Source: Myrica gale
Lineage: Eukaryota; Streptophyta; Magnoliopsida; Fagales; Myricaceae
Length of the DNA: 64,000 bases
Reading direction: 5' to 3'
NCBI GenBank assembly: GCA_963930655.1
Contig: OZ005610.1
Span: forward strand, 67,001 to 131,000
The translations under genes and the position numbers were made by a program. Positions 11,852 through 21,935 of the stretch are shown piece after piece. Positions within the stretch are counted from its first letter, which is position 1. Every line of letters starts with the position of its first letter. The notes below the pieces were generated by a model. It saw nothing but the letters and a program-made list of their open reading frames with translations. It was not told where the DNA came from and did no database searches.

Positions 11852-12016
11852 GGTGTTGTTTGTTTATTGTAATTTTGAGGAATATTCTCGTAATTTTGGG
11901 TCTCTTTTAAATGTTGAACTTTATTGAAATTTGTGAAAAATTTAAAGTGTATTTGTAAAAAATGAAAATTTTGAAGTGTGATTATTTTGTTCCAAAATTT
12001 TGGTTTTTCAAACATT
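11852..12016. mobile_element. Second MITE-like insertion in F-box copy 2 upstream region
   Basis: Compared with 18795-18820, about 165 bp are inserted into an ATTTTATC site. Left end GGTGTTGTTTGTTTATTG pairs imperfectly with the reversed right end. The duplication may be TTT, but it lies in a T run and cannot be fixed exactly. Confidence 0.6.
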
Positions 12017-12437
12017 TTTATCTGGTTAGGTGTTACGATTTGCTAATATGCAATTCTTATCTCTTCCCATTGCTTCAGGTAATGGCCAGACCATAGTTTC
12101 TTTTTGAATATGAACGTTCCTCCAGTGAGTTATGTAAAAGTTTGACTGGTTTCTGTCCTTATATAAAATTCTACGGCAGAATTAAGAAGAGCCAGGCTGT
12201 CAAAATCTGGACCCCAATGGGCATTAATGGATGCAAAATTCATAATTAAGAAGCCAGGTTGTCAAAATCTGAGAATTAATACATCACCTACAAACTACAT
12301 TAATTACAGTAAGAAGATGTCTGTCTACCTAGAAATCCTCACGACCCCTTTTCCCCATAGCCTACTTTACCTTTAGAAGCCCTGCGAAATCCTTTTATAG
12401 CTCTCGTAATTCTGGACCAAGAAATAGAGAAAGCACA

Positions 12438-13646
12438 ATGTTAAAGACCAACGAACTTCCAAAAGATGTGATAGCAGAGATTCTGCTATGGCTGCCGGTC
12501 ATTTCTCTCTTGCGATTCAAGTGCGTCTGCAAGGCCTGGTACGCTTTCATTACTTGCCAGAACTTCGTCCACAAACACCTCCTCCACAACAAGAACCGGA
12601 ATCCCCTTTTTCTCGTTCACCGGCGTGATAGGACCACCGGGGATTATCTCGTCTCCCGTCTCTCTTATGAAACGCTCCAGGTATCCCTTACAGAGCCCGT
12701 ACCTCCACCACATTTTGGGATCGATAAGAAAGTAAATATTATTGTCGTGGGTTCTTGCAATGGTCTCGTTTGTCTCTGGGATAACTTTAACCTGCATATT
12801 GTTCTGTGGAACCCTGCAACTAAAGAAACAAAGGTTGTTCCGAGATCAAATGTCCCCGGCTTACATGGGTACACTGCGCATACTGGTAAAATGGGATTTG
12901 GTTTTGATGTCGAAACTAATGACTACAAGATAGTCAGGCTTTTTAAGCTCTATGAGTCCGACCCATACTTATCCTTTTATGAGACGGATTTCAAAATCCA
13001 AAATGAGGTGTATTGCTTAAGCACCAATTACTGGAGAAAAGTAGATAGTTTGCAGTTTGTCCCATCAATTTTTTTCGGTGGTATGGAGGCGTATACGAAT
13101 GGGATAGCTTCTTGGGAGGCACTCGCTCGCGACTGCGATATGCTTTTGTCATTTGACATGAGTAAGGAGGTTATCCTAATAACGCCACTGCCAGATAAAG
13201 AGGTTATAGGAGAATCGCCTGATACTTGGAGAAACTTTTTCGTCTTGAATGAATCGGTTGCTATGGCTAATTATATCAGAGAGGAAGGACCGTTTGGGTT
13301 GGATATATGGTTGTTGCTTGAATACGGTGTGAAGGAGTCTTGGACAAAAATTGTCACGGTTGGACCTCTGACAGGATCTATACAGACCTTGGGATATGGG
13401 AAGAATGACACAGGGTGTGTTTGTGTCCTAAAATTTTAGTGCCTAAAATTTTAGGACGCAAACGCAACCACAATCTTCTTTGACAAATCTGAAGGGGAGC
13501 TGGTCTTGTATGACCCTTCTACCAAAGAATTTAAAAGTCCACAAATTGGCCATGCTGCATTGCTCTCGCTACAGTTGATTCCCTATGAAGAGACCCTAGT
13601 TTCTCTGAGGGGAGGAAGTGAATTTGAAGAAGTGGATATTTGTTGA
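12438..13646 (+). pseudogene. F-box/FBA (SLF-like) gene, copy 2, truncated by a MITE-borne stop
   Basis: Intronless, with the same start as the intact copy. Residues about 5-45 are the F-box, expected to bind SKP1. About 90-330 is the FBA-type region, with NGLVCLWDNFNLHIVLWNPA and MGFGFDVETNDYKIV. A 57-bp MITE at 13413-13469 adds eight foreign residues (GCVCVLKF) and a TAG at 13437-13439, giving a 333-aa product instead of 382. The lost C-terminus (13470-13646) is still present downstream and, because insertion plus duplication is 60 bp, is in the same frame. The protein lacks about 50 residues of the substrate-binding half. Whether it is expressed cannot be told. Confidence 0.8.
13413..13469. 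mobile_element. 57-bp palindromic MITE that ends F-box copy 2
   Basis: Absent at the matching site of copy 3 (20234-20238). The two 27-bp arms are inverted repeats with three mismatches and a 3-bp loop. ACA flanks it on both sides (13410-13412 and 13470-13472). The termini (GGGTGTGTTTG...) are of the Tourist kind, although ACA is not the preferred TTA/TAA target. Confidence 0.82.
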
Positions 13647-14240
13647 AAATGTAGTCAGCTTGTTCTATTTGCCTTATTCTGGTGTGCGACTTCTACCGCT
13701 TTTCCTAGTTTAAATAAAATAGGAGCTGATCATGTGCTTCAAATCAAAAATTGTACTTCTCCTAGGTGTGGTTAGGAAACTATCTTTGTAGGATGTATGG
13801 CATTATCATGTTGTTCAATGAAAGCATTTCAACTTTAGTTAACATAAACACAAATGATCAATGGGAAATTGGTCCATCATAATCCAGAAGTAAATTTCAT
13901 TATTATGACCACAACTGATGTGTTTCAATGTCTTATGTTGATTTTAGAGAATTAATTGGAGCAGAAATGGTAGGTGTTCGCAGGCACAATCGTTGTCCGG
14001 CATCTCTGCAGAGCTTCCTCTATGATGTAAGAAAACTGAAATAAGCTTAGGCGTTTTCACTAGGAGTCTATTGGTTATGATATAAGTTAGGTCCGAATCC
14101 ATAATCATGTGTAGAATGTAACCTAAACGCTCTAGATCAACTCAAAAAAAAACTAACACTTTTTAGTAAGTTGCATCCAGAATCATATTACTCAAAATCA
14201 CGGGAAGATTAATTAATAGTTATTAACTGCACAAGAGTCA
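13647..14240. repeat. Duplicated 3' flank of F-box copy 2
   Basis: Matches 20412-20985 closely, including an AATAAA near 13715 that could be the poly-A signal. The match to the window's left edge begins at 14166. No gene is seen. Confidence 0.7.
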
Positions 14241-14538
14241 ATCACTGTGGTTGTCCAATCAGTGACAGCTCTCTTTGAGATCCACTACCTGTTGCTGTGC
14301 ACTTTCTTATACATATTTGGTTCCTGTGAAATTGTATCGAAGATACGTAGAAAAAAAAAAAAATTGTATCGAAGAAAAGGAAATTATTTGACAATAGAAG
14401 ATGCTTTTAACTATTTAACATGGATCTTTACGTTTGCTTTACTGGTAGAAGTGCCTGAGCTGGCCACTAATCTGATAGCCATAGGTGTATCAGGGTCCGC
14501 TGCATTCACCAATGAGTTAGTAGTAGTGTATAACGCAA

Positions 14539-14668
14539 GTCAACAGAAAGCTGAACTGGTTCCGAGCTTCCATCATCTAAAGTGGTAGCCAATACAGCAC
14601 GGGAGTCGCCAACATTTGCAGCTACAGTGAAATCACCCTTTAAGAACAAAACCGTCAAGTTAAGCCCC
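14539..14668 (-). pseudogene. PP2C shard (NVGDSRAVL exon)
   Basis: On the minus strand this repeats the exon at 5320-5450, including the codons for NVGDSRAVLA and DDGSLEPVQL, with one base change that turns a Trp/Ala region into a different codon. The exon breaks off at about 14539 into unrelated sequence. It belongs with the shard at 15118-15541 to one broken PP2C copy. Confidence 0.8.
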
Positions 14669-14745
14669 AATAAACTCTGTCAATACCAAATATCCTTATC
14701 TAAATAGTGAATTCAGCTTTGGCTTTTACGTTATTATGTCTCTCA

Positions 14746-15093
14746 TTTTTTTTAATCAAAACCACATTTTATTCCAGAAACCAAAACCAAAAAAACCACT
14801 ACTCTAAGGAGGGTCCGTATCAGCATACAACCAAGATAATTCGAGCGAATGCTCACAACTACGGGGAATGCCAACTGAGCTAATCTCAGTGGCGGCCCAA
14901 CTAGCAAGTTGGTGCACCAACTCACTTGCAACTATATAGACATGAACGGCCTGACAACTCTAGAATCTGCAACACACATCACGAATCTCCTGCACTAAAG
15001 AATGAATACGCCAGTCTGATTTTTGTGGCCAAAGCTGAGTAGCCTTTATGACAATCTCAGAGTCCCCTTCCAGAGAGAGGTTACCTAAGTTTT
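14746..15093 (-). mobile_element. 5'-truncated LINE fragment (RNase H end), copy 2
   Basis: Same fragment as 5528-5880, about 95 percent identical by eye, with the same T-rich start and RNase H end. It was copied with the block, and it lies between PP2C shards, so the LINE originally inserted in a PP2C intron. Confidence 0.78.
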
Positions 15094-15117
15094 ATTCCCA
15101 AATAAATAATGGAGGCA

Positions 15118-15541
15118 CTAGATATTCCCTACCAGAAACATATAGTGAGTCTCTTTATCGAAAGTAGGAATCTTACTTACCTGTCGAACAATTGTGAGTG
15201 CAGTCGTTCCGCTGTAGAATGAATCTATTTTACGATGTTGCTCAAGTTCTTGATCAGTAGAGGCACAAGTCTTTAGGTAAGATTGCTTCCATATATTGAA
15301 CCGATCGATGATGCTTTTTATCGGATTCCAAGTCTCATTCTGGGTCAAGAGAAGTTTGAGCTAGTGTCTCCTGCCAATTGCATAGCAAAGATGGCGGCGT
15401 CGATTCTCTGACCATTTTTGCTACAAAGTGGCCCCATGGGCCACGCGGGCCGGCCACGCCCATCAAAAATCCCACAAAAAGATCAAGTCCTCTTGGTCGA
15501 GACGTAGCCATGTGTACGGTGGAAGATACAATTTGGCTCAC
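15118..15541 (-). pseudogene. PP2C shard (GPWGHFVAK and SGTTALTIV exons)
   Basis: Reading down the minus strand, the first exon (about 15470-15340) encodes GPWGHFVAKMVRES and then PPSLLCNWQETLAQTSLDPE, the region after the metal-binding DGHG motif of plant PP2Cs. The next (about 15345-15172) encodes FNIWKQSYLKTC, DQELEQHRKIDSF and YSGTTALTIVRQ, ending at a GT donor. The Gly of DGHG is replaced by unrelated sequence upstream (residues read GVAGPRGPWGHF). Together with 14539-14668 this is a rearranged PP2C pseudogene. Confidence 0.82.
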
Positions 15542-15624
15542 AGTAGGTTATTGCAGATATAAATTAATAAAAAGATCTTAAATTATTTTGAGGTTAGTAT
15601 TCTATGATTAAAGATTTTTCTAAC

Positions 15625-15950
15625 TCGTGGACTTTGCCCCTTCGAGATTTATCGATTTTATCTTGTTAGGTGTTACGATTTGCTCATATGCAATGCTTAT
15701 TATCTCTTCCCATTGCTTCAGGTAATGGCCAGAACATAGTTTCTTTTTGAGTTTGAACTTCCCTCCACTGAGTTATGTAGAAGTTTGACTGGTTTCTGTC
15801 ATTATATAAAATTCTACAGGAGGATAAAAAAACGAAGCAGCTCGCCTCTAGTCGCGTTTCTTCCCATCTCCTCCACAATCCCTTTTCTCCATATCCTACT
15901 TTACCTTTAGAGGCCCTGCGAAATCCTCTAATAGCTCTCATAATTCTATG
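15625..15950 (+). repeat. Orphan F-box promoter fragment
   Basis: Matches the last 450 bp upstream of the intact F-box gene (18775-19235). It includes the stretch with CTACTTTACCTTTAG and the following CCTGCGAAATCCT. It stops short of the start codon and no F-box coding sequence follows. It is the stump of a further F-box unit deleted between the PP2C and RNase pieces. Confidence 0.7.
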
Positions 15951-16024
15951 GTTAAAAGATAAAAGTAAAGAAATAAAGCATTTTATTTATTATTATTAAG
16001 GTGAAAAGATAAAAGTGAAATATA

Positions 16025-16881
16025 CTATGGTGGAAAAGCTACCGTCCCGATACATGCTTGAGGCACAAACCAGGTGCAGTTTAAGAACTTCATCCCAGTT
16101 TGGTCTACACAAAATCTAATTTCAAAAAGCTGCACTGTTTTCTTCGCATCGCGATTGCAGGCTATTGTTGGTATAAGCTTCAGTTTTGACTCAATGGCCT
16201 TCTTGTAGTCAGCTATGACGTGGGATGAGCCAGTGTGAATCCCTATTTCAGAAGAAGAACAACAAAATATATTAGAAAGTATTATTAATAATGATTCCAA
16301 TATCTATAGAATTCTTTGTGAACGAAATAAAACAAAATAAAGAAGAGCAAAATGTAAACCTGCTTCACTGAGTACTGATTCCAACTGTCCAACAGAACGG
16401 GCTCTGTCACATGTGAGTTGGAAGTAATCATTTTGTTTCAAGCTGCTGCAAGTGCCGTGCTTCTCCCATTCCTTTTCCCAAAACTTTATATCTGGAACTG
16501 CAAAGCTAGGCCAGAGTTGCTTCAAAGTACTTTCGAGATTTTTGTCATTTTTCACCTGTAGGGATAGTCAGAAAATTAAAAATTAGAAATACTAAATCAC
16601 AGAATGTCAATTATTTAAAAAATAAATATATAGAAAAAAAATACCGCATGTCGATCGAATGGAAGTGCGCCCGGACAATATATAAGAGGAGTTGTACCCT
16701 TAGTCGGCTGGGGCCACAGTCCGTGGATACTAAATTTTGCTGGCGGGACAACCGAACACTTGGTGGATCCCGTATTGCAGAAGGATATTGGCCACTGCAT
16801 TGACAAATACATGAAAGCTGGAATAGCTGGAACCCAAGACATGAAGATAAAAGCAAAAAGACAAGAAATAAGGAGCTTCAT
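16025..16881 (-). CDS. RNase T2, S-RNase-like, intact (copy B)
   Basis: Predicted secreted RNase T2 of 216 aa. Exons on the minus strand are 16881-16645, 16555-16360 and 16242-16025; all splice sites are GT-AG and the frame is open throughout. Residues 1-22 form a signal peptide. A C1-like block MQWPISFC precedes the first active-site block FSIHGLWP (catalytic His53). The second block is FWEKEWEKHGTC (Glu108, His112). The usual first His of that block is Lys107. The mature protein has about 22 Lys/Arg against 16 Asp/Glu, so it should be basic, as S-RNases are. One NCT sequon lies at Asn199. Intron 1 falls after the HGLWP block, in the region where S-RNases have their hypervariable intron; two introns also occur in Prunus S-RNases. 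It sits 2.4 kb from, and divergent to, the intact F-box gene. It could instead be a non-self-incompatibility T2 RNase. Activity is unknown. Confidence 0.83.
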
Positions 16882-16941
16882 CACTGATTTTCTATAGAAT
16901 TTTGATAGAAAATTTGATCGGAGACAGCGTAAGCCTACCCC

Positions 16942-16949
16942 TATATATA
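16942..16949 (-). promoter_or_regulatory. TATA box of the intact RNase T2 gene
   Basis: TATATATA lies 61-68 bp upstream of the chosen ATG (16881) on the minus strand. This spacing leaves room for a short 5' leader and supports the start at MKLL over the longer upstream reading frame. The same element is present upstream of pseudogene copy A near 6790-6797. Confidence 0.6.
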
Positions 16950-17049
16950 CATGCAAAATATACCCTCTCTTTTTCCTCGTACCTACTCTTGGTCCCTACA
17001 GAAAGCATTTACGAGGAGGTCTTCGTTCCCAGTGGAAACACTGTGGCAG

Positions 17050-19262
17050 CCCATTGATGGTTGTTTAATGTTTGTTTGTTTTAGGTTTTTGATCACACGT
17101 CAGACCTAGTGTTTAGCCTTTTTCTTGTTCTGTTTCTAGGGATCGCATGTGTTGAAGATCGTATGAGATGGAACTCTACTATTTAGTACTTATTTCATAC
17201 CTACCCTTGGTCCCTACAGCCCATTGATGGTTGTTTAAGTAATGTTTGTTTGTTTTAGGTTTTTGATCACACGTCAGACCTTGTGTTTAGCTTTTTCTTG
17301 TTCTATTTCTTGGGATCGCATGTGTTGAAGATTGTATGAGATGGAACTCTACCAAAATTACTTGGTTCATGCGTGCTACCGTCAGCTTCGACCCTTAGAA
17401 GAAGGAACTTAAGGACCCATTGTTCCATAAATGTCAATAAAGTTTGTTGAGCTCCTGCGATTCGTAAGAATAAGTTGCAGTAGTTCATTCTGTGTGTGTT
17501 TAATTTCTGCGTTATTTAGAACTACCCAAAGCATAAGATGAATGGTATTCCGTGTATGAATAATGAAATGTGTGATTTGAGCCACGCTATATATATTTCT
17601 AGTTGAATGGATGTTTTCGTCTCAGTTTTTTTATTTACTTTTCTCTGCAAACGTTTGTCATGTCTTACATGGCTAGTACGTCTATTTGATGTGATTGACC
17701 TGTGAGCAATGTGCTGTGATATGGGAGAATGTACAAATGAGCTTAACCGCTGTAACACCGAGTACCAACTGGTCATTCAATTGTGATGGAGAACAACTGG
17801 TGAAGGATTGGGTTTAGTTGTTGCGGAATGATTGCGACTTCGAGCCTCTTTTGCCAGAGGCTTTTTCTAGGCTGAATGTAAGTGCGTTCCTCCTATAACC
17901 TATTTCTTTTCTCAGCAAAGTGCGCCCCTGTTCTGTTTCGTTCAGTAAATAGCGTAGGATATGTGTTCTCAAAGTTACGGTGTATGTGGTCATAGGTCGG
18001 CAACACGATGAAAAAAATAGGCCTTCTTGATAGTTATCCTTGCACCAAGATTTCGGCGTAGCATAGTATCCCCAAGCCACAACCATACCCTACCCTTACA
18101 CCCTCATAACACACTGAAAGTTCATTGGTCTTCACTTAGCTTCTTATTCGTTCAGATCATAATGTACTGTTACGACCCTATTCAGAAAGAACCTAGACTG
18201 AAGATTGCGAAGATCTTATAATTAAAGCGCATATTGTTTCCACGCTTCTAGATTTTGGATTGGAAGAAAGAAAATCTCTTACAAATTTATTATTACAAGG
18301 AACCCTTCCTCATGTAGCATTTTTTGTCAAAAAGAAAAGAAAGAAACCAAGAAAACTCAAAAATATTTATGATAAGAAAAGAACTCAAGAAAACTCATAC
18401 GTCACTCTTTCTCATAATGCGTACGTAAACTTGATGATTATTTGGTTCTGATTGAAAACGGTTACTTTCATATTAATTTCTTAATAAAATTGACCCTGCA
18501 AATATCAATGAAATTGGGCACCTCCTGTACTCTCCCTTTTTGCGAGAGAGATTTTTTATGTAATGCTACTAAACCAAAAAAACAAAACGAGACATTCTCC
18601 ATTAACTAAAGCGGCTCACTGTAGATAAGAGGAATATGGTTGAAAATCTGGACCCCAATGGGCATTAATATGCAAAATTCAGAATTAAGAAGTCAGGTCG
18701 TCGAAATCTGAGAATTAATAGGAGCTGATCATGTGCATTGCATTATCTTTGTTGTTCAATGAAAGCATTATCACGTGGACTTTGCCCCATCGAGATTTAT
18801 CGATTTTATCTTGTTAGGTGTTACGATTTGCTCATATGCAATGCTTATCTCTTCCCATTGCTTTAGGTAATGGCCAGAACATATAGTTTCTTTTTGAGTT
18901 TGAACTTCCCTCCGTTGAGTTATGTAGAAGTTTGACTGGTTTCTGTCATTATATAAAATTCTACGGCAGAATTAAGAAGCTAGGCTGTCAAAATCTGGAC
19001 CCATGGGAAATTTTTTTTTTTCTTTCTAAACGGACCCATGGGAATTAATGGATGCAAAATTCAGAATTAAGAAGCCAGGTTGTAAAAATCTGAGAATTAA
19101 TACATCACCTACCCACTACATTAATTACAGTAAGAAGATGTACGTCTGTCTACCTAGAAATCCTCACGACCCCTTTTCCCCATATCCTACTTTACCTTTA
19201 GAAGCCCTGCGAAATCCTTTAATAGCTCTCGTAATTCTGGACCAAGAAAGAGAGAAACCACA
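17050..19262 (+). repeat. Duplicated spacer and upstream region of F-box copy 3
   Basis: Matches the spacers of copies 1 and 2 but is shortest. At 18036-18074 the spacer jumps from the 7905-equivalent to the 10990-equivalent position. A roughly 38-bp scar at the joint resembles an internal piece of the LINE at 9750-9790. The rest is shared promoter sequence of the F-box gene. No other gene is seen. Confidence 0.7.
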
Positions 19263-20411
19263 ATGTTAAAGACCAACGAACTTCCAAAAGATGTGATAGC
19301 AGAGATTCTGCTATGGCTGCCGGTCATTTCTCTCTTGCGATTCAAGTGCGTCTGCAAGGCCTGGTACGCTTTCATTACTTGCCAGAACTTCGTCCACAAA
19401 CACCTCCTCCAAAACAAGAACCGGAATCCGCTTTTTCTCGTTCACCGGCGTGATAGGACCACCGGGGATTATCTCGTCTCCCGTCTCTCTTATGAAACGC
19501 TCCAGGTATCCCTTACGGAGCCCGTACCTCCACCACATTTTGGGATCGACAAGAAAGTAAATATTATTGTCGTGGGTTCTTGCAATGGTCTCGTTTGTCT
19601 CTGGGATAACTTTAACCTGCATATTGTTCTGTGGAACCCTGCAACTAAAGAAACAAAGGTTGTTCCGAGATCAAATGTCCCCGGCTTACTTGGGTACACT
19701 GCGCTTTCTGGTAAAATGGGATTTGGTTTTGACGTCGAAACTAATGACTACAAGATAGTCAGGCTTATTCCGCTCTATGAGTCCGACCCATACTTATCCT
19801 CTCAGGAGATGGATGTCGGAATCCAAAATGAGGTGTATTGCTTAAGCACCAATTCTTGGAGAAAAGTAGATATTTTGCAGTTTGTCCCATCAATTTTTTT
19901 CGGTGGTATGGAGGCGTACACGAATGGGATAGCTTCTTGGGAGGCACTCACTCGCGACTGCGATATGCTTTTGTCATTTGACATGAGTAAGGAGGTTATC
20001 CTAATAACGCCACTGCCAGATAAAGAGGTTATAGGAGAATCGCCTGATACTTGGAGAAACTTTTTCGTCTTGAATGAATCGGTTGCTATGGCTACTTATA
20101 TCAGAGAGGAAGGACCGTTTGGGTTGGATATATGGTTGTTGCTTGAATACGGTGTGAAGGAGTCTTGGACAAAAATTGTCACGGTTGGACCTCTGACAGG
20201 ATCTATACAGACCTTGGGATATGGGAAGAATGACACAATCTTCTTTGACAAATCTGAAGGGGAGCTGGTCTTGTATGACCCTTCTACCAAAGAATTTAAA
20301 ATTCCACAAATTGGCCATGCTGCATTGCTCTCGCTACAGTTGATTCCCTATGAAGAGACCCTAGTTTCTCTGAGGGGAGGAAGTGAATTTGAAGAAGTGG
20401 ATATTTGTTGA
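19263..20411 (+). CDS. F-box/FBA protein, SLF-like, intact (copy 3)
   Basis: Intronless 382-aa protein. Residues about 5-45 form the F-box (ELPKDVIAEILLWLPVISLL, then FKCVCKAWYAFI), which would dock on SKP1 in an SCF ubiquitin ligase. From about 90 on it is an F-box-associated interaction domain, with SCNGLVCLWDNFNLHIVLWN, MGFGFDVETNDYKIVRL, NEVYCLSTNSWRKVD and LPDKEVIGES in order. This is the build of SLF/SFB/CPR1-type proteins. It is the only one of three copies without a lesion. AATAAA lies 65-70 bp past the stop. The RNase T2 gene is divergent and 2.4 kb away. Membership in the true SLF clade cannot be decided without a phylogeny; the large F-box/FBA family also has defence and unknown roles. 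Confidence 0.9.
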   Translation: MLKTNELPKDVIAEILLWLPVISLLRFKCVCKAWYAFITCQNFVHKHLLQNKNRNPLFLVHRRDRTTGDYLVSRLSYETLQVSLTEPVPPPHFGIDKKVNIIVVGSCNGLVCLWDNFNLHIVLWNPATKETKVVPRSNVPGLLGYTALSGKMGFGFDVETNDYKIVRLIPLYESDPYLSSQEMDVGIQNEVYCLSTNSWRKVDILQFVPSIFFGGMEAYTNGIASWEALTRDCDMLLSFDMSKEVILITPLPDKEVIGESPDTWRNFFVLNESVAMATYIREEGPFGLDIWLLLEYGVKESWTKIVTVGPLTGSIQTLGYGKNDTIFFDKSEGELVLYDPSTKEFKIPQIGHAALLSLQLIPYEETLVSLRGGSEFEEVDIC

Positions 20412-21426
20412 AAATGTAGTCAGCTTGTTCTATTTGCCTTATTCTGGTGTGCGACTTCTACCGCTTTTCCTAGTTTAAATAAAATAGGAGCTGATCATGT
20501 GCTTCAAATCAAAAATTGTACTTCTCCTAGGTGTGGTTAGGAAACTCTCTTTGTAGGATGTGTGGCATTATCATGTTGTTCAATGAAAGCATTTCAACAT
20601 TAGTTAACATAAACACAAATGATCAATGGGAAATTGGTCCATCATAATCCAGAAGTAAATTTCATTATTATGACCACAACTGATGTGTTTCAATGTCTTA
20701 TGTTGATTTTAGAGAATTAATTGGAGCAGAAATGGTACGTGTTCGCAGTCACAATCGTTGTCCGGCATCTCTGCAGAGCTTCCTCTATGATGTAAGAAAA
20801 CTGAAAAAAGCTTAGGCGTTTTCACTAGGAGACTATTGGTTATGATATAAGTTAGGTCCGAATCCATAATCATGTGGTGAATGTAACCGAAACGCTCTAG
20901 ATCAACTCAAAAAAAAAACTAACATTGTAGACCAAGTTGCATCCAGAATCATATTACTAAAAATCACGGGACGATTAATTAATTGGGTACACCCCACACT
21001 TTTTAGACTACTTGGGGACTGCTTTAGGATTGTCTGACATGAAACATTGTACAGAGATACGATGCTGTTGACAGTTGTCGCTGATGAAAGTCACACTCTC
21101 CAAAAGAACTAAATAATAAAAAGCTAGCACTCCGCATTTTCAAAAACTAGTATATTTTCTCTATGTGGTAATAAATTACTGTCTTATTCTTCTTGCTTAA
21201 TTTTAACTCATAAGTTATTACTTATGTTTAGGTGACAATAAACTACCATTGTATTTCCCTGCCTAATTTTCGTTTGAAAGTGTTTCAAAATAATAGATCT
21301 ATAAATTGACTTCTCAGTGAGACATCTAATTCTTACGCCGAATCCCATCCCCCTTCAACTTGTTTTTTTCTTTAAATTTGTTTGGCCCAAAGCATTCATT
21401 TCTTTTTTTGTTTTTTAGGAAATTAA
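20412..21426. other. 3' flank of F-box copy 3 and end of the duplicated cluster
   Basis: 20412-21046 is shared with the 3' flank of copy 2 and with the left edge of the window. From about 21050 the sequence is unique and AT-rich, and no gene is seen. This marks the right boundary of the tandem duplication. Confidence 0.6.
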
Positions 21427-21745
21427 GGGCTTATTCGGTTTATTTAAATTTTCAAGATTTTTTTAATCCTGAGAATACACAAATCGAACATGTTTTTTAA
21501 CATTACTTAAAAATAACTACTGCACGCATGCCAATAAAGTTATCACCTAAAAATTCTCAAACATCACCTAAAAATTCTTAAAACACAAAAAATTCTCAAA
21601 ATACTCCATCACTGTAATACCCATCCCTCCCTCTATCTACGTATTTACTATGTTTTATGTCTGTATGTGTTTTGTTGAACTACTATGTTATATTTTATTT
21701 TATTTTTTATCATAGTTTTTATGTTCAAAAGTTTTTGTGAGAATT

Positions 21746-21935
21746 GGTCGGACTGGTCGGATTGGTCGGATTGGTCGGACTGGTCGAATTGGTCGGACTG
21801 GTCGGATTGGTCGGACTGGTCGGCTGGTCTGCTGATGTGCTGGTCTACCGGTGTGCTGGTCTACTGGTGTGCTGGTGTGCTAGTGTGACGGTCTACTGGT
21901 GTGCTGGTCGGATTGGTCGGCTAGGTCCGCTTGGT
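21746..21935. repeat. 9-bp minisatellite inside the LTR
   Basis: Eight consecutive units of GGTCGGAYT (one as GGTCGAATT) fill 21746-21817. They decay into TGGTSTRCY-type repeats to about 21905, then two more GGTCGG units. It reads as (WSD)n in one frame, but that is only the repeat showing through. Confidence 0.9.

Larger units (their letters stand above)
10497..12437 (+). repeat. Duplicated upstream region of F-box copy 2
   Basis: Continues the spacer interrupted by the LINE and matches 2445-3673 and 18075-19262. It carries the old retroposon at about 10643-10802 and two copy-specific insertions at 11641-11803 and about 11852-12016, listed separately. It presumably holds the F-box promoter. 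The last 70 bp before the ATG, with an A-rich leader, are conserved between copies 2 and 3. Confidence 0.7.

Noticed and set aside
12486-12797. 103-codon minus-strand frame repeated under all three F-box genes
   Set aside because: It is the antisense shadow of the conserved F-box region; conservation follows the sense gene.
14247-14588. 113-codon reading frame on the + strand
   Set aside because: It crosses from duplicated flank into the antisense of a PP2C exon; the end is only the reverse of NVGDSRAVLA coding sequence.
21685-21888. Reading frame with repeated WSD units, looking like a repeat protein
   Set aside because: It is the 9-bp minisatellite of the solo LTR translated in one frame; all frames of such a repeat are open.
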